A DNA stretch of 64,000 nt from assembly GCA_029204225.1 (NCBI GenBank), contig CM055093.1, positions 205,001 to 269,000 of the forward strand, written 5' to 3'. The DNA comes from Diphasiastrum complanatum. Taxonomy: Eukaryota; Streptophyta; Lycopodiopsida; Lycopodiales; Lycopodiaceae. The notes beneath the pieces are model-generated. The model was not told the DNA's origin. It saw nothing but the letters and a program-made list of their open reading frames with translations, and made no database searches. Position numbers and translations under genes: made by a program. Each line of letters opens with the position of its first letter. Positions within the stretch are counted from its first letter, which is position 1. This document shows, piece after piece, positions 1 through 11,473 of this stretch.

Positions 1-3000
1 TCTAATGGTATGCATAGCACAATCATTTCAGGTCAAAACTACCAGTCCCTGTAGTGCTTCTTTGGTATTATGAAATCCTTTCCTGTTCTAAGAACCATAC
101 ATGTTAAATACAGCTATCACCCTCAGTGAAAGTATCAGGTCTTTCAGCAGAGGATATATGTCTATGAACATAGAAACGATGTTTCCATGTGGATTTGGCT
201 TGTTAAAAAATCTTTATATAGAAAAGGGGGACTGAATTTATGAGGACTCGGGGTTGAAGTCATCTAACCTTGAGCAAATTTACTACATCAAGAAAGTAAT
301 ATGTATAAAGACCACAAGTTTGATGTAAACTCAAGAGCTAGGTTATCTATTCTTGAAGGAAGTGATCCAAATGGGATAATTTTGAGGAAACATTATGCTT
401 AATGCCTGGAATGAGGACATACTAAGCATATTGATCTGTTCAATCCTGTAATCCTAGCCAGCATGAGTTTTTGCAAGAATAGTGTTGCTATGATTGACAT
501 CTGTCGTGACATCTGTCAATAATGGGATTGACATATAGATGTTATGTCTTGGATGATACTTGACATAACAAAGAAGAGGTGCAATCTTAGAACCTATGGT
601 ATCCAACCCCAGAGTCTTAGACCAATTTCCTCATGCATAGCATGAACCAAATGCTATAACATCCATACTCACATCATCGGCACCCTAGAGCAGGGGCACC
701 CTAGAGCAGGTGCAGGTCACATGCACAAACATATGTATGTCCACATTAGCTTTCATACATCTGTGCAATGATCAATGTACTGATTTTCAATCACTCCTCT
801 GGCGGTGATGGGCATAATGAAGGCATGGAATTGATTTCAGTAATTAGCTATGTACAGTAAACGATCCTCTCTTTATTACAATAATAGGCATGTCAGAAAT
901 CAAAACTAGTCTGAGAAGAACTCAATGCTATCAACTTCATTTTTGTCCATCAAAGGCATCCATGCCGTTTCTACTATATTCAGGCATGTTTTAAGAAGCT
1001 ACTTTTAGGTCGAGAATCACAATAGGCATTAGCCTTGAGAGTATGCATGCATCGGCCACATGCCAAGAAGAATGGGTTTGCCATTCCCATTGGACTATTT
1101 GTACTGGAGTTTATGAACCGTTCACAAAAAAAGCCCTAAGGTAACTTTTGGAAACACTACTCTAAAATGCAGCTACTACTCTAGTCTTGATTAAAGTCAA
1201 TTTTAGCCAGAGTATCCTAGTTAGCTACTAAGGTACAGGCTTGGCATCCCCTATTGTATACATCAAGGGAGGAGCAAAGCTCACATAATGCTTAAGCTCA
1301 CATCATCTTGTCATCAGCGTGATCTCCTTAGCTGTCTAATCTAAATGTGCCTCCCAGTCTCCTAAGCTCTCTTCCCAATCGCTTATCTCGGTTTAATAGT
1401 GCAGATGTGGGTTCAAGTAGTCCAGTATCTCAGAGTTCATAAAGCCCAAACTCAGATATGCATGTAACCGAGTAGTCCAGTACCTCAGACTTCATAAAGC
1501 CCAAACTCGGGTATGCATGTGGATCAAAATAAGTTGATCTAATCCATTTGCAGCAAATGCAAAAGCATTTCCAACTGAGGCAAGACATGATGCAGGAACT
1601 TCTAGAAGATACAACAGCAGTCATGTTTCAGCAGGCTTATGTATGGTGGCAGGTGGCACTGGCTCTCAAGAATAAGCCAAACCGAAGCCACCATAAAGCT
1701 AGATCTCAGATCAGGATAGCATGAGATTAAGGTAAAGGAGAAAGAAATTTGCAAGACAGTTTTCCAAACTAGGTACTGTCACTATGAATTCTTCATACTT
1801 AAGTTGGGAATTGCAAATGCACAAGCAACTTTTCGGCCAGTGATGAACAAAACCCTTCCATATTATCACAGGAAGTTTGTATCATCTTTGGATTCTATTC
1901 TCATTATACACATTCTTGAGGAGCATCTCAAGGCTGCCATAAGAATTTTAAGATAGAAGAAGCTTTATCCTGAATTCTAATAATTCAGACTGCGAAATTC
2001 TCAACGGTATCTAGGAAATGTCATTTCAAATCATGGAATCTATATGGAGTATGATAAGGTATGAGAGTGACCTATTGCTCCATGCAAGGATTGCATTTTT
2101 CTGACAAGTGTTTTAGAAAGAAGTGAAGAAAAGTAGCAATCAAGATTCACATTAAGTTACTCCACCAATTCAGTTGATGAGATTTTCAAGCATTGTGTAT
2201 GTACAGCCCCTATTTTGCATGTTACCTAGATCCCAGCAAGCTGTTTGACAAGAGAATGGGCTACAATACTATTGTGACTGGGGAAGTCTTACTCTAGGAC
2301 AGCAGACAAATTACTTAGTAAACACATCAAATGAATAGTCCATTTTGGCAGGAGAAATTATGGGAAGACAAAGAACATAGGAGGAACAAAAGTTTAATAT
2401 GCATATTATGACAACCCAAGTGGAGTTTGCTCTAGCATAACACGACTCGCTGATCGTAACTCAAATTCGAACCGATTTGAATAAGAAATCAGGACCGCCA
2501 AAATAGCTCCCTTGTATGCGTTTCTCCAAATGAATGTACGGCCACTGAAGTTTGAGAGACTGCTTGTTTCGTAATCTAGTCACTTTCAGCACTCCAGGCT
2601 TTCACTCTACTCCTAACTTCCACCTCTGCAGCTCGGATCCCTAAACCCTGAACAGAAAATATTCTGTTTTGTGAATTGTGAATTTCTAACCTGTCTGGAA
2701 TCTAGAGGTATGATGAAATTCATGATTGATCATATTATTGAGATTCGTGATCAGTGATATGTAGGTAGGCTGTAAGAAATCGAGACTCCAGTAATTGTAG
2801 TATATAATTTGTAAATGTAGCCTGTACCCTTTACCGGTAACCAGCTTTTGTTCTTTTCCTGTTAAACATGATTCCAAACCAGAGATCACTAGTCTAGGCC
2901 AAGCATATCCAGCTAGTGGAATGGGTCTTGGTGGGATGCCAAGGCTAATGCTTTGAAGATGGATCTAGGTTGCAGAATGAAATTGACTCCCAATCTCGGG

Positions 3001-3835
3001 GGAGAGAGCTTCAATTGAGCTTTGAAGTTGGTGATATGTTGCATCTCCAATTATTTGTTTTCTACGACAGAGCTTGGATCTAATCTGGTTAAGTCTTGTG
3101 GGTAATTTACAGCTAGCCATCACTTCCACAAAAATGTTAAGGACAACAACACATGTCTGCAAAATATCTGTGTATTGGGAATACATTGGAATGCAAAAAA
3201 TCTAAGAAGACAATGCATTCATTAGGTAGACAAAAATCCATGAAACTAGAATATAAGCAAGTAATCCATAAGAAACAATCAACAAAAAAAACTGTTTAGC
3301 CATTCCTCACGTAAGATTAAAAGAATGATTTTTACTCACAAGTTCAGAAAAAGAGGTAAATAAGGAAACACAACACATGTAGAATCTGAATTTGAGCTGC
3401 TTGAGGAAGTGCCGGAGAAAAAGCATCAGACTGTGATAACATAAGTTGTGATATGTGTTTCAAAAGAAATAAATGCTCTTAGGTAGACTTAGTAGTGACT
3501 AAGAAGTAAACAACAACCAAAGGCAACAAGTTAAGAATTGTAAGATAAGAGCCAACCAAAAAGAAACAAAATACTCATAACCATCAGCATGAACCCCACT
3601 TGCAAACAAGAGTTAACAAAGAAATAGACACCCCTAAAATTAAACTTTAAAACACATAATTATTTGCCAACAATTCACTTACAGATACTTTCTTTTCAAT
3701 TTTGAAAATATTAATCAATGTGCCACTTGCAACTATTTAGCATGTCAACAATAGGAATTAAGTACATTAACCAAGTAATGCAGCTAATTTACCCTGCGTC
3801 TAATAGTGCAAAAATCCTTGGGGGTAGATCAGGAC
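1..3835. other. Left flank, probably DCP1 intron 4
   Basis: No exon, domain or intact element was recognised here on either strand. It follows the splice donor of DCP1 exon 4 on the minus strand, so it is most likely intron sequence. I looked for the expected continuation of DCP1 (the short stretch after FSR in plant homologues, then the proline-rich linker and trimerisation helix) and did not find it. The only structure noted is a short tandem duplication near 1417-1524. Confidence 0.5.
1417..1524. repeat. 55-bp tandem duplication
   Basis: Two adjacent copies (1417-1471 and 1472-1524) both begin gtagtccagta and share cataaagcccaaactc and tatgcatgt. They differ at a handful of positions. No coding or element context was recognised. 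Confidence 0.85.
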
Positions 3836-3980
3836 CTTGAGAAAAGCTTAGCCACTTCTTCACATTCTCCAGGATTATAAAACCAGATACCGTTGACTTC
3901 TTGAGCAGCGTTACGGTAAAGCAGATATGGTACTTGTGTGTCATACTCAAAGTCACTTAGCAAGTCCTCTACCAAGTTCT
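3836..3980 (-). CDS. DCP1: DCP1 exon 4
   Basis: A 145-bp exon, with acceptor tttggatcag and donor TCAAG|gtcctg. It encodes the C-terminal half of the EVH1 domain, from NLVEDLLSDFEY to ECEEVAKLFS. It lies 15.1 kb downstream of exon 3 because the hAT nest occupies the intron. Confidence 0.93.
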
Positions 3981-5174
3981 CTGATCCAAAAGACAGCAAA
4001 TTGTCAGTGGTCAACAACCTTAGCACAAAATATAGAATGTCTGCACTGATCGAACTTGTGTCTTTTGCTACTAATTACTTTTAAGATTTTGAAGCTCCAC
4101 CATTTGAAGAGAATAATCTTATCAGTCAGCCTTGATTAAATAATCACGAGTTTATGCATTGTCTGTAAGCTTTCTTCAAACCATAATATATGAGGTTTTC
4201 AGATAGAAATTTGTTCGTCATAAGGCATGCACAATAATGAAGGGTGAGCATCAAATAAACATACATATTTTACCCAATATTTGCAACAAATCAAGTTACT
4301 CAAGAGAGTTGAAAATTCACAAACAAGAAAGTTAGCAATGTCTAACTACCAAAAGGAAAGGCTTTGAAGAAGACAGGTTGCCATCGATTATTTAGAAACA
4401 TCATCACGATTGTTAAGCAAATACAACATCAAAACATCAAGAAATTTATATTGCAAAATTATGAATGATCATGGCTGGCCGAAAAATCTGATGCCTTTTG
4501 CTAAAACTTTGCAAATCAGCATAAGTCTTTCATGATTGCCATTTTGAAAAATCTCATACCAACAAGGAACGAACTCCAAAGCATAGATGCACCGCGATTC
4601 TGAATCGCGATCAGAATCGCGATTCTGAATCGCGATCAGAATCGCGATTCAGAAACGCGTTTCGGGATTTTCCCATAATCGCGCACAATCTTTTTTTTTT
4701 TTTAATTTTTTTAGGCAATATGGGTATCAGATGAAAGCTCTGATTGAGAGCATTATGACTGTGTAGTTTGCCGACTGTTTCGAGTGCAAAACACCAAAAA
4801 GTGTGTTTTCACTCAGCCGAACCCCTAGAGCTTCCTGCTATATAGACACTGTAGATAAAAATGCTACCACCCCCCCGTAGATAAAAATGGGGTCCAAATG
4901 TGCGCCGAGAAGGGCCCAATATTTATGCCCCCAACTGTATGCACATTGCACTCACATCTCCAGTGAAACGATTGCAAAAGTGATCATCATCCATACAGTT
5001 GATAGCCCAAACTGTAGGATTAACATTTACTGAAAACCAGAGCAAATGACAACCAGATAGCTACTGAAAAAAAAAAAATACGATCTGTTTGTGCTCATCT
5101 ACTGCACTTCTGAGAGGCAAAACGCTGGTTTGACCATTGATCCCCTAAAAAATTTCAGCCATAAGCTATTTTTC

Positions 5175-5221
<47 letters not shown>

Positions 5222-8200
5222 TAGTACCCTCTGGTACCGCTGGTATGGTACCGCCAGTTCCATATCAGTGGTACCGCCGGTACGGTACCGCCCTGGGATC
5301 CGCGGTACCAGGGCGGTACCATTTTTAATATTTTTTTTTATTTTTTAATATATTTTTAGTAATTTTTTTTTGCATATTAACTACCAAAAAAGGACAAAAA
5401 AAAGTAAAAAAAGGGGGTTCTGGGTGTAAAAAAAGAGGGTACAATACATGATGCAGGGGACTGTTGCAGTGGCACATGGGCACTGCGAGTGAGCAGACCG
5501 AGGGGCCAATGGGAGACCAACACAGGGGGGTAGCATCACATGGGGGCAAGTACAGAGGCACATGGGCATTGTGGGTGAGCAGACCATGGGCCCAATGGGA
5601 GACCAACACAGGGGGGAGCATCACATGGGGGCAGGTACAGAGGCACATGGAGGGATGATGGGGATCCACATGGCCGATCAGGCTGTGGGGATAAATAGCC
5701 ACTCACAATGCCATTGTGGTCGGCATTTTCAGAGGCTGTGAGAGGGCTAGTGATAGACAGTGAGAGAGCAAGCGAGAGCCGGTGACAGGCTGTGAGAGGC
5801 TGTTTGAGAGCCAGAGTGCTGTGAGAGGGTGTTTAAGGATCAGGGTGCTGTGAGGAGAAGGTCGATCGAGATGGCTGAGCGCATACCACCGAAGCCCGAG
5901 GGCGAAGCCAGGAGAAAGCTTGAGGAAGATATCCGAAGGCACAACGAGAGGCATCAGAAGCAAGAGGCAGATATCCGAGAGATGCTGCGACAGACTCGAC
6001 AGAGAAATCTGGAACCGGAGACACCCGCCCCCGCTGTGGATCCTGTCCCCGCTGTCGAGCTGGATCTGGATGAGCAGATCGGAATGAATTTCACACGACG
6101 GCAACTCATCATGGTCAGGGAAAGGGCGGCCAGACGTCGGGCTAACCAGGAGGCAGCTCGAGCTAACCGGGAGGCAGAGCAAGAGCGACAAAACAATGCA
6201 CCAGACGAGGGCGAGGAGTCGGTGGAGGATCAGTGAGGGATGTTTAGAATAGATGAGGTCCACCCGTATGTGGCGGACTGTTGCTATGTAGTTTTCGGCA
6301 GTTTATGGTGCAGCAAATAACTAGATGGTTGCTTAAAAAAATGACAGTATATGTGATGTTATCCTGATACAACGGTTGAATATATACATAGTTGTTTTTT
6401 GTGCAACGCGAGCCTGGTCATGTAAGATGCAATGTCTATAATTTTTTTAAATGCAGATGTATTACATGTGTTTATGAAATGTCGTTTGGGGTGTAGGGGT
6501 GATTGATGTGCTCATGATGTAGGTGCATATATGTGAAGCTAGCATTCACATCAAACGAAATTGAATGAATATAGGATTCAGACACGCACATAGAATTCTT
6601 CAACATAAAATAAAGCATCACATGTACAGAGCGACATACGCACAATGTGCAGCAAATAATGTAGGCCAAACACTGTATATAATGTGAAAAATCATCTGAG
6701 TACAATGGTAGACCGTCTGCTAGAGACAAACTACTGAAACTAAAACAACAGAGCCACAATCAATGCTCTGGCTCTGACTCAGACGAATGCTCTGGAGACA
6801 ACTCAGGGCCCCGAGCTGACTCTCGCAGCCGATATCTCTGCCTGTCTGGAACTGGCATGGGCTGTGTATCCAAGGGGGAAGACTCGTCATCCTCATCCTC
6901 CCAATCAGCCTCCGCATCAGCCCCCAAGCAGGCCAAAACAACAACACCTGATCCAACTGGCTGTGATACTGCACCTCTACCTGTACCTGGAGCCCTGCAT
7001 GGTCGTCCTCTCCTCCCTGGCAGTTTCTGTGCCTTGCCTTTCTTGTTCGGTGCACCCTTGGGCCTGCCTGGTCTCTTGCGGACAAGAGGAGCTGTCAATG
7101 CCTCGTCACCCCCATGCAAATCACCTGGCTGGCTAGGCTGGGCCCAAGCTGAGGCCGGCTGGGATAGGGAAGCAAAAGAGGGAACTCCCTGTGCAACTGA
7201 GCGAGGAGGATGAGCTCGTGGAGTGTGTGCCCGTGGGGCTGCTGCAGGTGGAGGAACTGGCTGTGCAGGAGGCGAGTACAATGGCGATATGTACTGAAAG
7301 GGGCGCTGTGGTGGCCGGTACTGGTACATCCTGGGTGCTGCCAAAGGAGGAGGATGTGACGTGGGAGCCACTGTGGATGTGGGCGCTGCAAGAGAAAACC
7401 TGGGCACAGATGGTGGCCTGCCATGGAGACCTGGTGCTGCAGAAGTGGACGGCGATGGAGGGGCTGCAGGCCTAAATGGCATCGGTGGCACTGGAGGAGC
7501 TGTGCGACGCACATACACCCTCTGAGGAGCTGGAGGAACTGTAGGCACCTCATGCGGCTGCTCTGGCTGGGACTCTGTGTGTGGCATGCTGGCAAGAGAT
7601 GATGGGGGCGCCCTGACACTCGGCATCTGCTGGGCCTCTGAATCCAATGTGGCAACCAAGTCGGCCAGCTAGGCATCCAAATACAAATGCTCTGGGCTCT
7701 GGGACTCATCCTGTGCACCAGCCTCTAAATCATCCTGTGCACCAACCCCTGAATCATCCTGTGCACCAACCCCTGAATCAACCCAAGCCTCATCCCGTGC
7801 CTCATCATGTGCACCCTGTAGACCTTGCATGGCCTCGCAATCTGTGCAATGAAAGTCATCAGGTGCCTCCTCTGGTGTGCTGTCGTAGTAACGGCCATGA
7901 CTCTGTGCTGCACGCATCCAAACATCTGCGGGACCGGCATCTAAACCACTCTGCCCTCTATCAAGAGCCTCCTCCATCATGTCGACATAGGTAGATATGC
8001 CACTGCCCCCCCCCTGTGTGCCCTGCCTGTCTGCCGGTATAACATGTGCCATGTGTCCCACCTCTGCCACGTGATGCACCTGTGACCCCTGCCCGTGGCA
8101 TGTGCCCTGCACCTGTATAATCTGCCTCATCCCTCTCTGGTCTGGCAAACACAACCTGAATGGGCTCATCCTCATCATGCTCATCCTCCGACACTGGCTC

Positions 8201-11200
8201 ATCTGCCTCATACAATGGGGGCTCTCTGTGCTCAAGCCCAAGCTCTCTCTCTCTCTCATCTCGGCAAGCTCCCTCTCTCTCTCTGCCATCAACTGTGTGC
8301 CCAGGTCATCTGCAGGCATGGGATGGGTGCTGTCCGTAGGCAAGTCAACCTGGCGCTCCAAATCGGATATCTTCGTCTGCAAGGTTTAAAATTGGCATGT
8401 CAGAGAAACAACTCTATCAAGAAATGAAACCAACATACCAGGAGTCAACCAACATGCTATGAAAGGTTAGCTTATCACCTGCAATGCGCTCGTAATGGTC
8501 GGAAGCCTCCTGGAGAGACGTGCGTTGGTGCTACAGAACACCAACCGCTCCAACTGACTCACTGACAAGCGGTTCCTTCTCCTCGTGTGAATCAGTGCCC
8601 ATGTGCTCCAATTACGCTCACACACGGAGGCAGCACAGTCCTGTGGTGCGTGCATTGAAATACTTCAGCACATTGTGGCAGAGGTGAAACTTCAACGAAA
8701 CACAAAAAATGGAGGATAAAATGAGATGCATACCTGAGAAAGGACACGCAGTGCCAGACGCTGTATAGATGGGTATGTGCCACCAGGTAATGGGTAGTTG
8801 CCTCCTCTCTGGATCCTAGGCAGCCGGGTGGCCGAATGTGCCCATGCCGAAACGAAATGCAGCGAGCTCCTCCATGAGCCTGATAGGATCCAAACCTACG
8901 TGTGGACCCACCCTGTGAATGTACTGAAGCCAATCGGCCTCGAGCTCTCTATCTGCGATCTGTGTCGCAGAGAGGAAGAGGGGATGCAGCATGTGTGCAA
9001 CGTTGTGGATACTCCTGTGGAAGTAGTTCCACCGCGTCTCCCATATGAACTTCAGCTCTGTCATCCTGCAGGTGAGGGGCATGTGGTTTAGGGCATTACG
9101 AAAAAGCTTAACACTGATAGAAAAACAAACTAGCAAGTACTAAAAAGATAAAGGTCAATTGCAACACTGTACCGCTTACCTCTCTGGCTGCAAGATGGGC
9201 AGCTGCAGGAACTGTCCAATCCGGTCCATGAGCTCATAAACCAGTCCAAGTGTCGACCCCTTGCTATCAGCCATGCGGAGCACAATGTAGAGTGGTCGAA
9301 GCAGTCCTGACAATGTCTGTGCATCCCTCCAGAACTGGTCTCCCCTCACCGTGGAAGAAAAGTCCTCCCCATCCTCAGTGTGCGGAAATGTACTGGCACC
9401 CCAAAGATCACTGGCAACCATCTGTAGAAGCTGGGCCCTGCACCTGATCAAACGGTCGATGACCACTAAGTCGAATGCAAAGCGCGTGGGGGCTGGCTTA
9501 CGGAGGTCCAAATGGCTGAACACCCGGAACATGGCAAGAACACGCCTCTTTCTGGTGACAAAAGTCACCAGGAAGAGGGCCTCCCGGACGATGGCTCTAA
9601 CCCAGGGAAGTGCTCCAATGTCCCCCATCAGAAGGTCTATGTCGTGGGCTGCACAGGGGGTATGAACAATATGAGGGAACTCGGCCTCTAGCAGTACACC
9701 CATCTGAATGCAGTTCGTGGCATTGTCCGTCACCACCGTGACGACATGTTGTGGGCCTATGGCTAGGATGGAAGACCTGATGACATCAAACATGAACTCT
9801 GCAGATATGACTCTCCCCCCCTACTGCAATCCACTGCCCTCAAAAACTGTGTGCCCATGCAGCTGGAGACCAGTATGTTGAGGATCGGCCTCCTCCTGAC
9901 ATCAGTCTAGCCATCGGACATGATGCTGCAACCGTAAGTGGCCCAGTGCCGACGCAGAGGCTCCATCTCTCTAGACAAGGACTCGACCCTATCCCTCAGC
10001 ATGTGTGTGCGGACAACCTCTGAACTAGGGACTCTCCAGCTAGGGCTGACAGACTGTGCAAGGCGGAAGGCCCTTCTGAAGGGCTCAGAGTCGGTGATGG
10101 CAAAGGGCAGGTTCAGCTCGTAAACCAGACTGGCCACGGCCAGTGTGGCCTCTCTGTCCATGTGCGGCTGATGCGCGCCGCGAATGGTCTGCTGCACGAG
10201 GGCTCTCCCTGGTGGGCGACGGGTGGTGGACCTCCAGCACGGTGCACCAACCGTGACGGGAATGGAAGATGACGCGACAGGCTGGGCGCTGGTGGATGCA
10301 TCGGCTGTAGACGTGGAATGGGGAGAGTGGGATGCACTGGCAGGGATGGGTGCAGCAGCATAGGTGGGGTGCATTGGTGGAGGGGCAACATCTGGCATGG
10401 GGTACGAAAACTGCTGGCTGAGGAGGTCATCCGGATGGGAAGGGAAAGAAGAAGGGGTCTCTTCCACATCCTCGAAGGCCCGCCCAGTACCATCCTGGGC
10501 CTGCTCGGGTGGCGGAGAGTCCATGAGAAAGTCGTAGACTGGTGGAGTGCGAGCAACAGTGGGTGGTGGTGAAACCGCAGTGGCAACTGTCGGACGCGAT
10601 GGGACGGGATCCACCGGAATCTGAGCAGATGGGGGTGCATGAGGCAGAACTGTCTGAGGGGCAAAGGGACCGGAGGAGGATGCCCTCCCTCTCCTCGTGC
10701 GTGCCAGCCAAGCAGGCAGCAACTCTGGGTTAGTCACATAAGGAGCGGTGCAAAATCGGAGAACGCCCTCCGAAATGGTGTTCTCCCCTGCCACGAGCCG
10801 CGGCCCGTAGGTGTCCAGTAGTCGCTGCCTGTCGGGGACGGTCATGCTGCCACAAGGGGCAGCATTCAAGGTGGCACCATTTTTGGCGCGTGCACCGAGC
10901 AGATGGCCTTTAAGGCGAGTGAGGGATGCAGCAAACTCGACGAGACAGTATCGGCAGCGCACGATCTTCTGACCGGTCTTGTTGGCATTGTCGGCAGCCC
11001 GCCTGACAATGTCTACCTCGTCCCACAGACCGGAAAGGTCGGATTGCACCATTGCAGATGAAATGAGGGATGGATTGCTGGAAAAAAAACAGCAGGGTTC
11101 ACTGTTGGAGAGACGCTGAAAATGGGCGAATGCAGGGCAAAGGAAATCAGATGCAAGGCAGGGCGTTGCGTGGGCGATGGGCGACGCAAGGAATCAAAGG

Positions 11201-11417
11201 TAGGCAAGAAAAATCAGCAGCGATGGCAGGGCGGAGAGGGCGCAAAAAAATTTCAGAGGAAATGCGAGGGGGGCGGGTAGGTTTAGGTAAAAGAAAATTT
11301 AAAAAAATATTAAATAATAAATATATTATTATATTGTGGTACCGCGGTACCAGTATGGTCCCGCGGTACCGGGATCCGCGGTATCGGGATCCGCGGTACC
11401 CAGTACCGCGGGACCTA

Positions 11418-11473
<56 letters not shown>

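Larger units (their letters stand above)
5220..11419 (-). mobile_element. hAT transposon A with transposase and second ORF
   Basis: A 6.2-kb element whose ends read catagtaccc (left) and, on the complementary strand, cataggtccc (right). Iterated ggtaccgcgg blocks follow at both ends. It is flanked by TA dinucleotides that give an 8-bp atatatat duplication, although in a TA tract this is not independent evidence. It carries a hAT transposase gene on the minus strand, hence the strand given, and a short ORF on the plus strand near the left end. Confidence 0.85.

Noticed and set aside
2965-3186. Candidate DCP1 exon 5 after a tttgcag acceptor near 3150
   Set aside because: The downstream translation does not match the expected DCP1 continuation and the frame closes quickly.
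3829-4026. Treating the exon-4 region as a stand-alone 65-codon gene
   Set aside because: Splice sites on both sides and homology to the middle of DCP1 show it is one exon; the residues beyond the borders are intron translation.
5103-5348. Open frame through the TA tract with repeated Tyr-Ile
   Set aside because: It is translation of a (TA)n microsatellite and the terminal repeat of hAT A, not a gene.
6857-7475. Plus-strand open frames opposite the transposase tail
   Set aside because: They mirror the GC-rich, proline-rich last exon on the minus strand; no motif or start context supports them.
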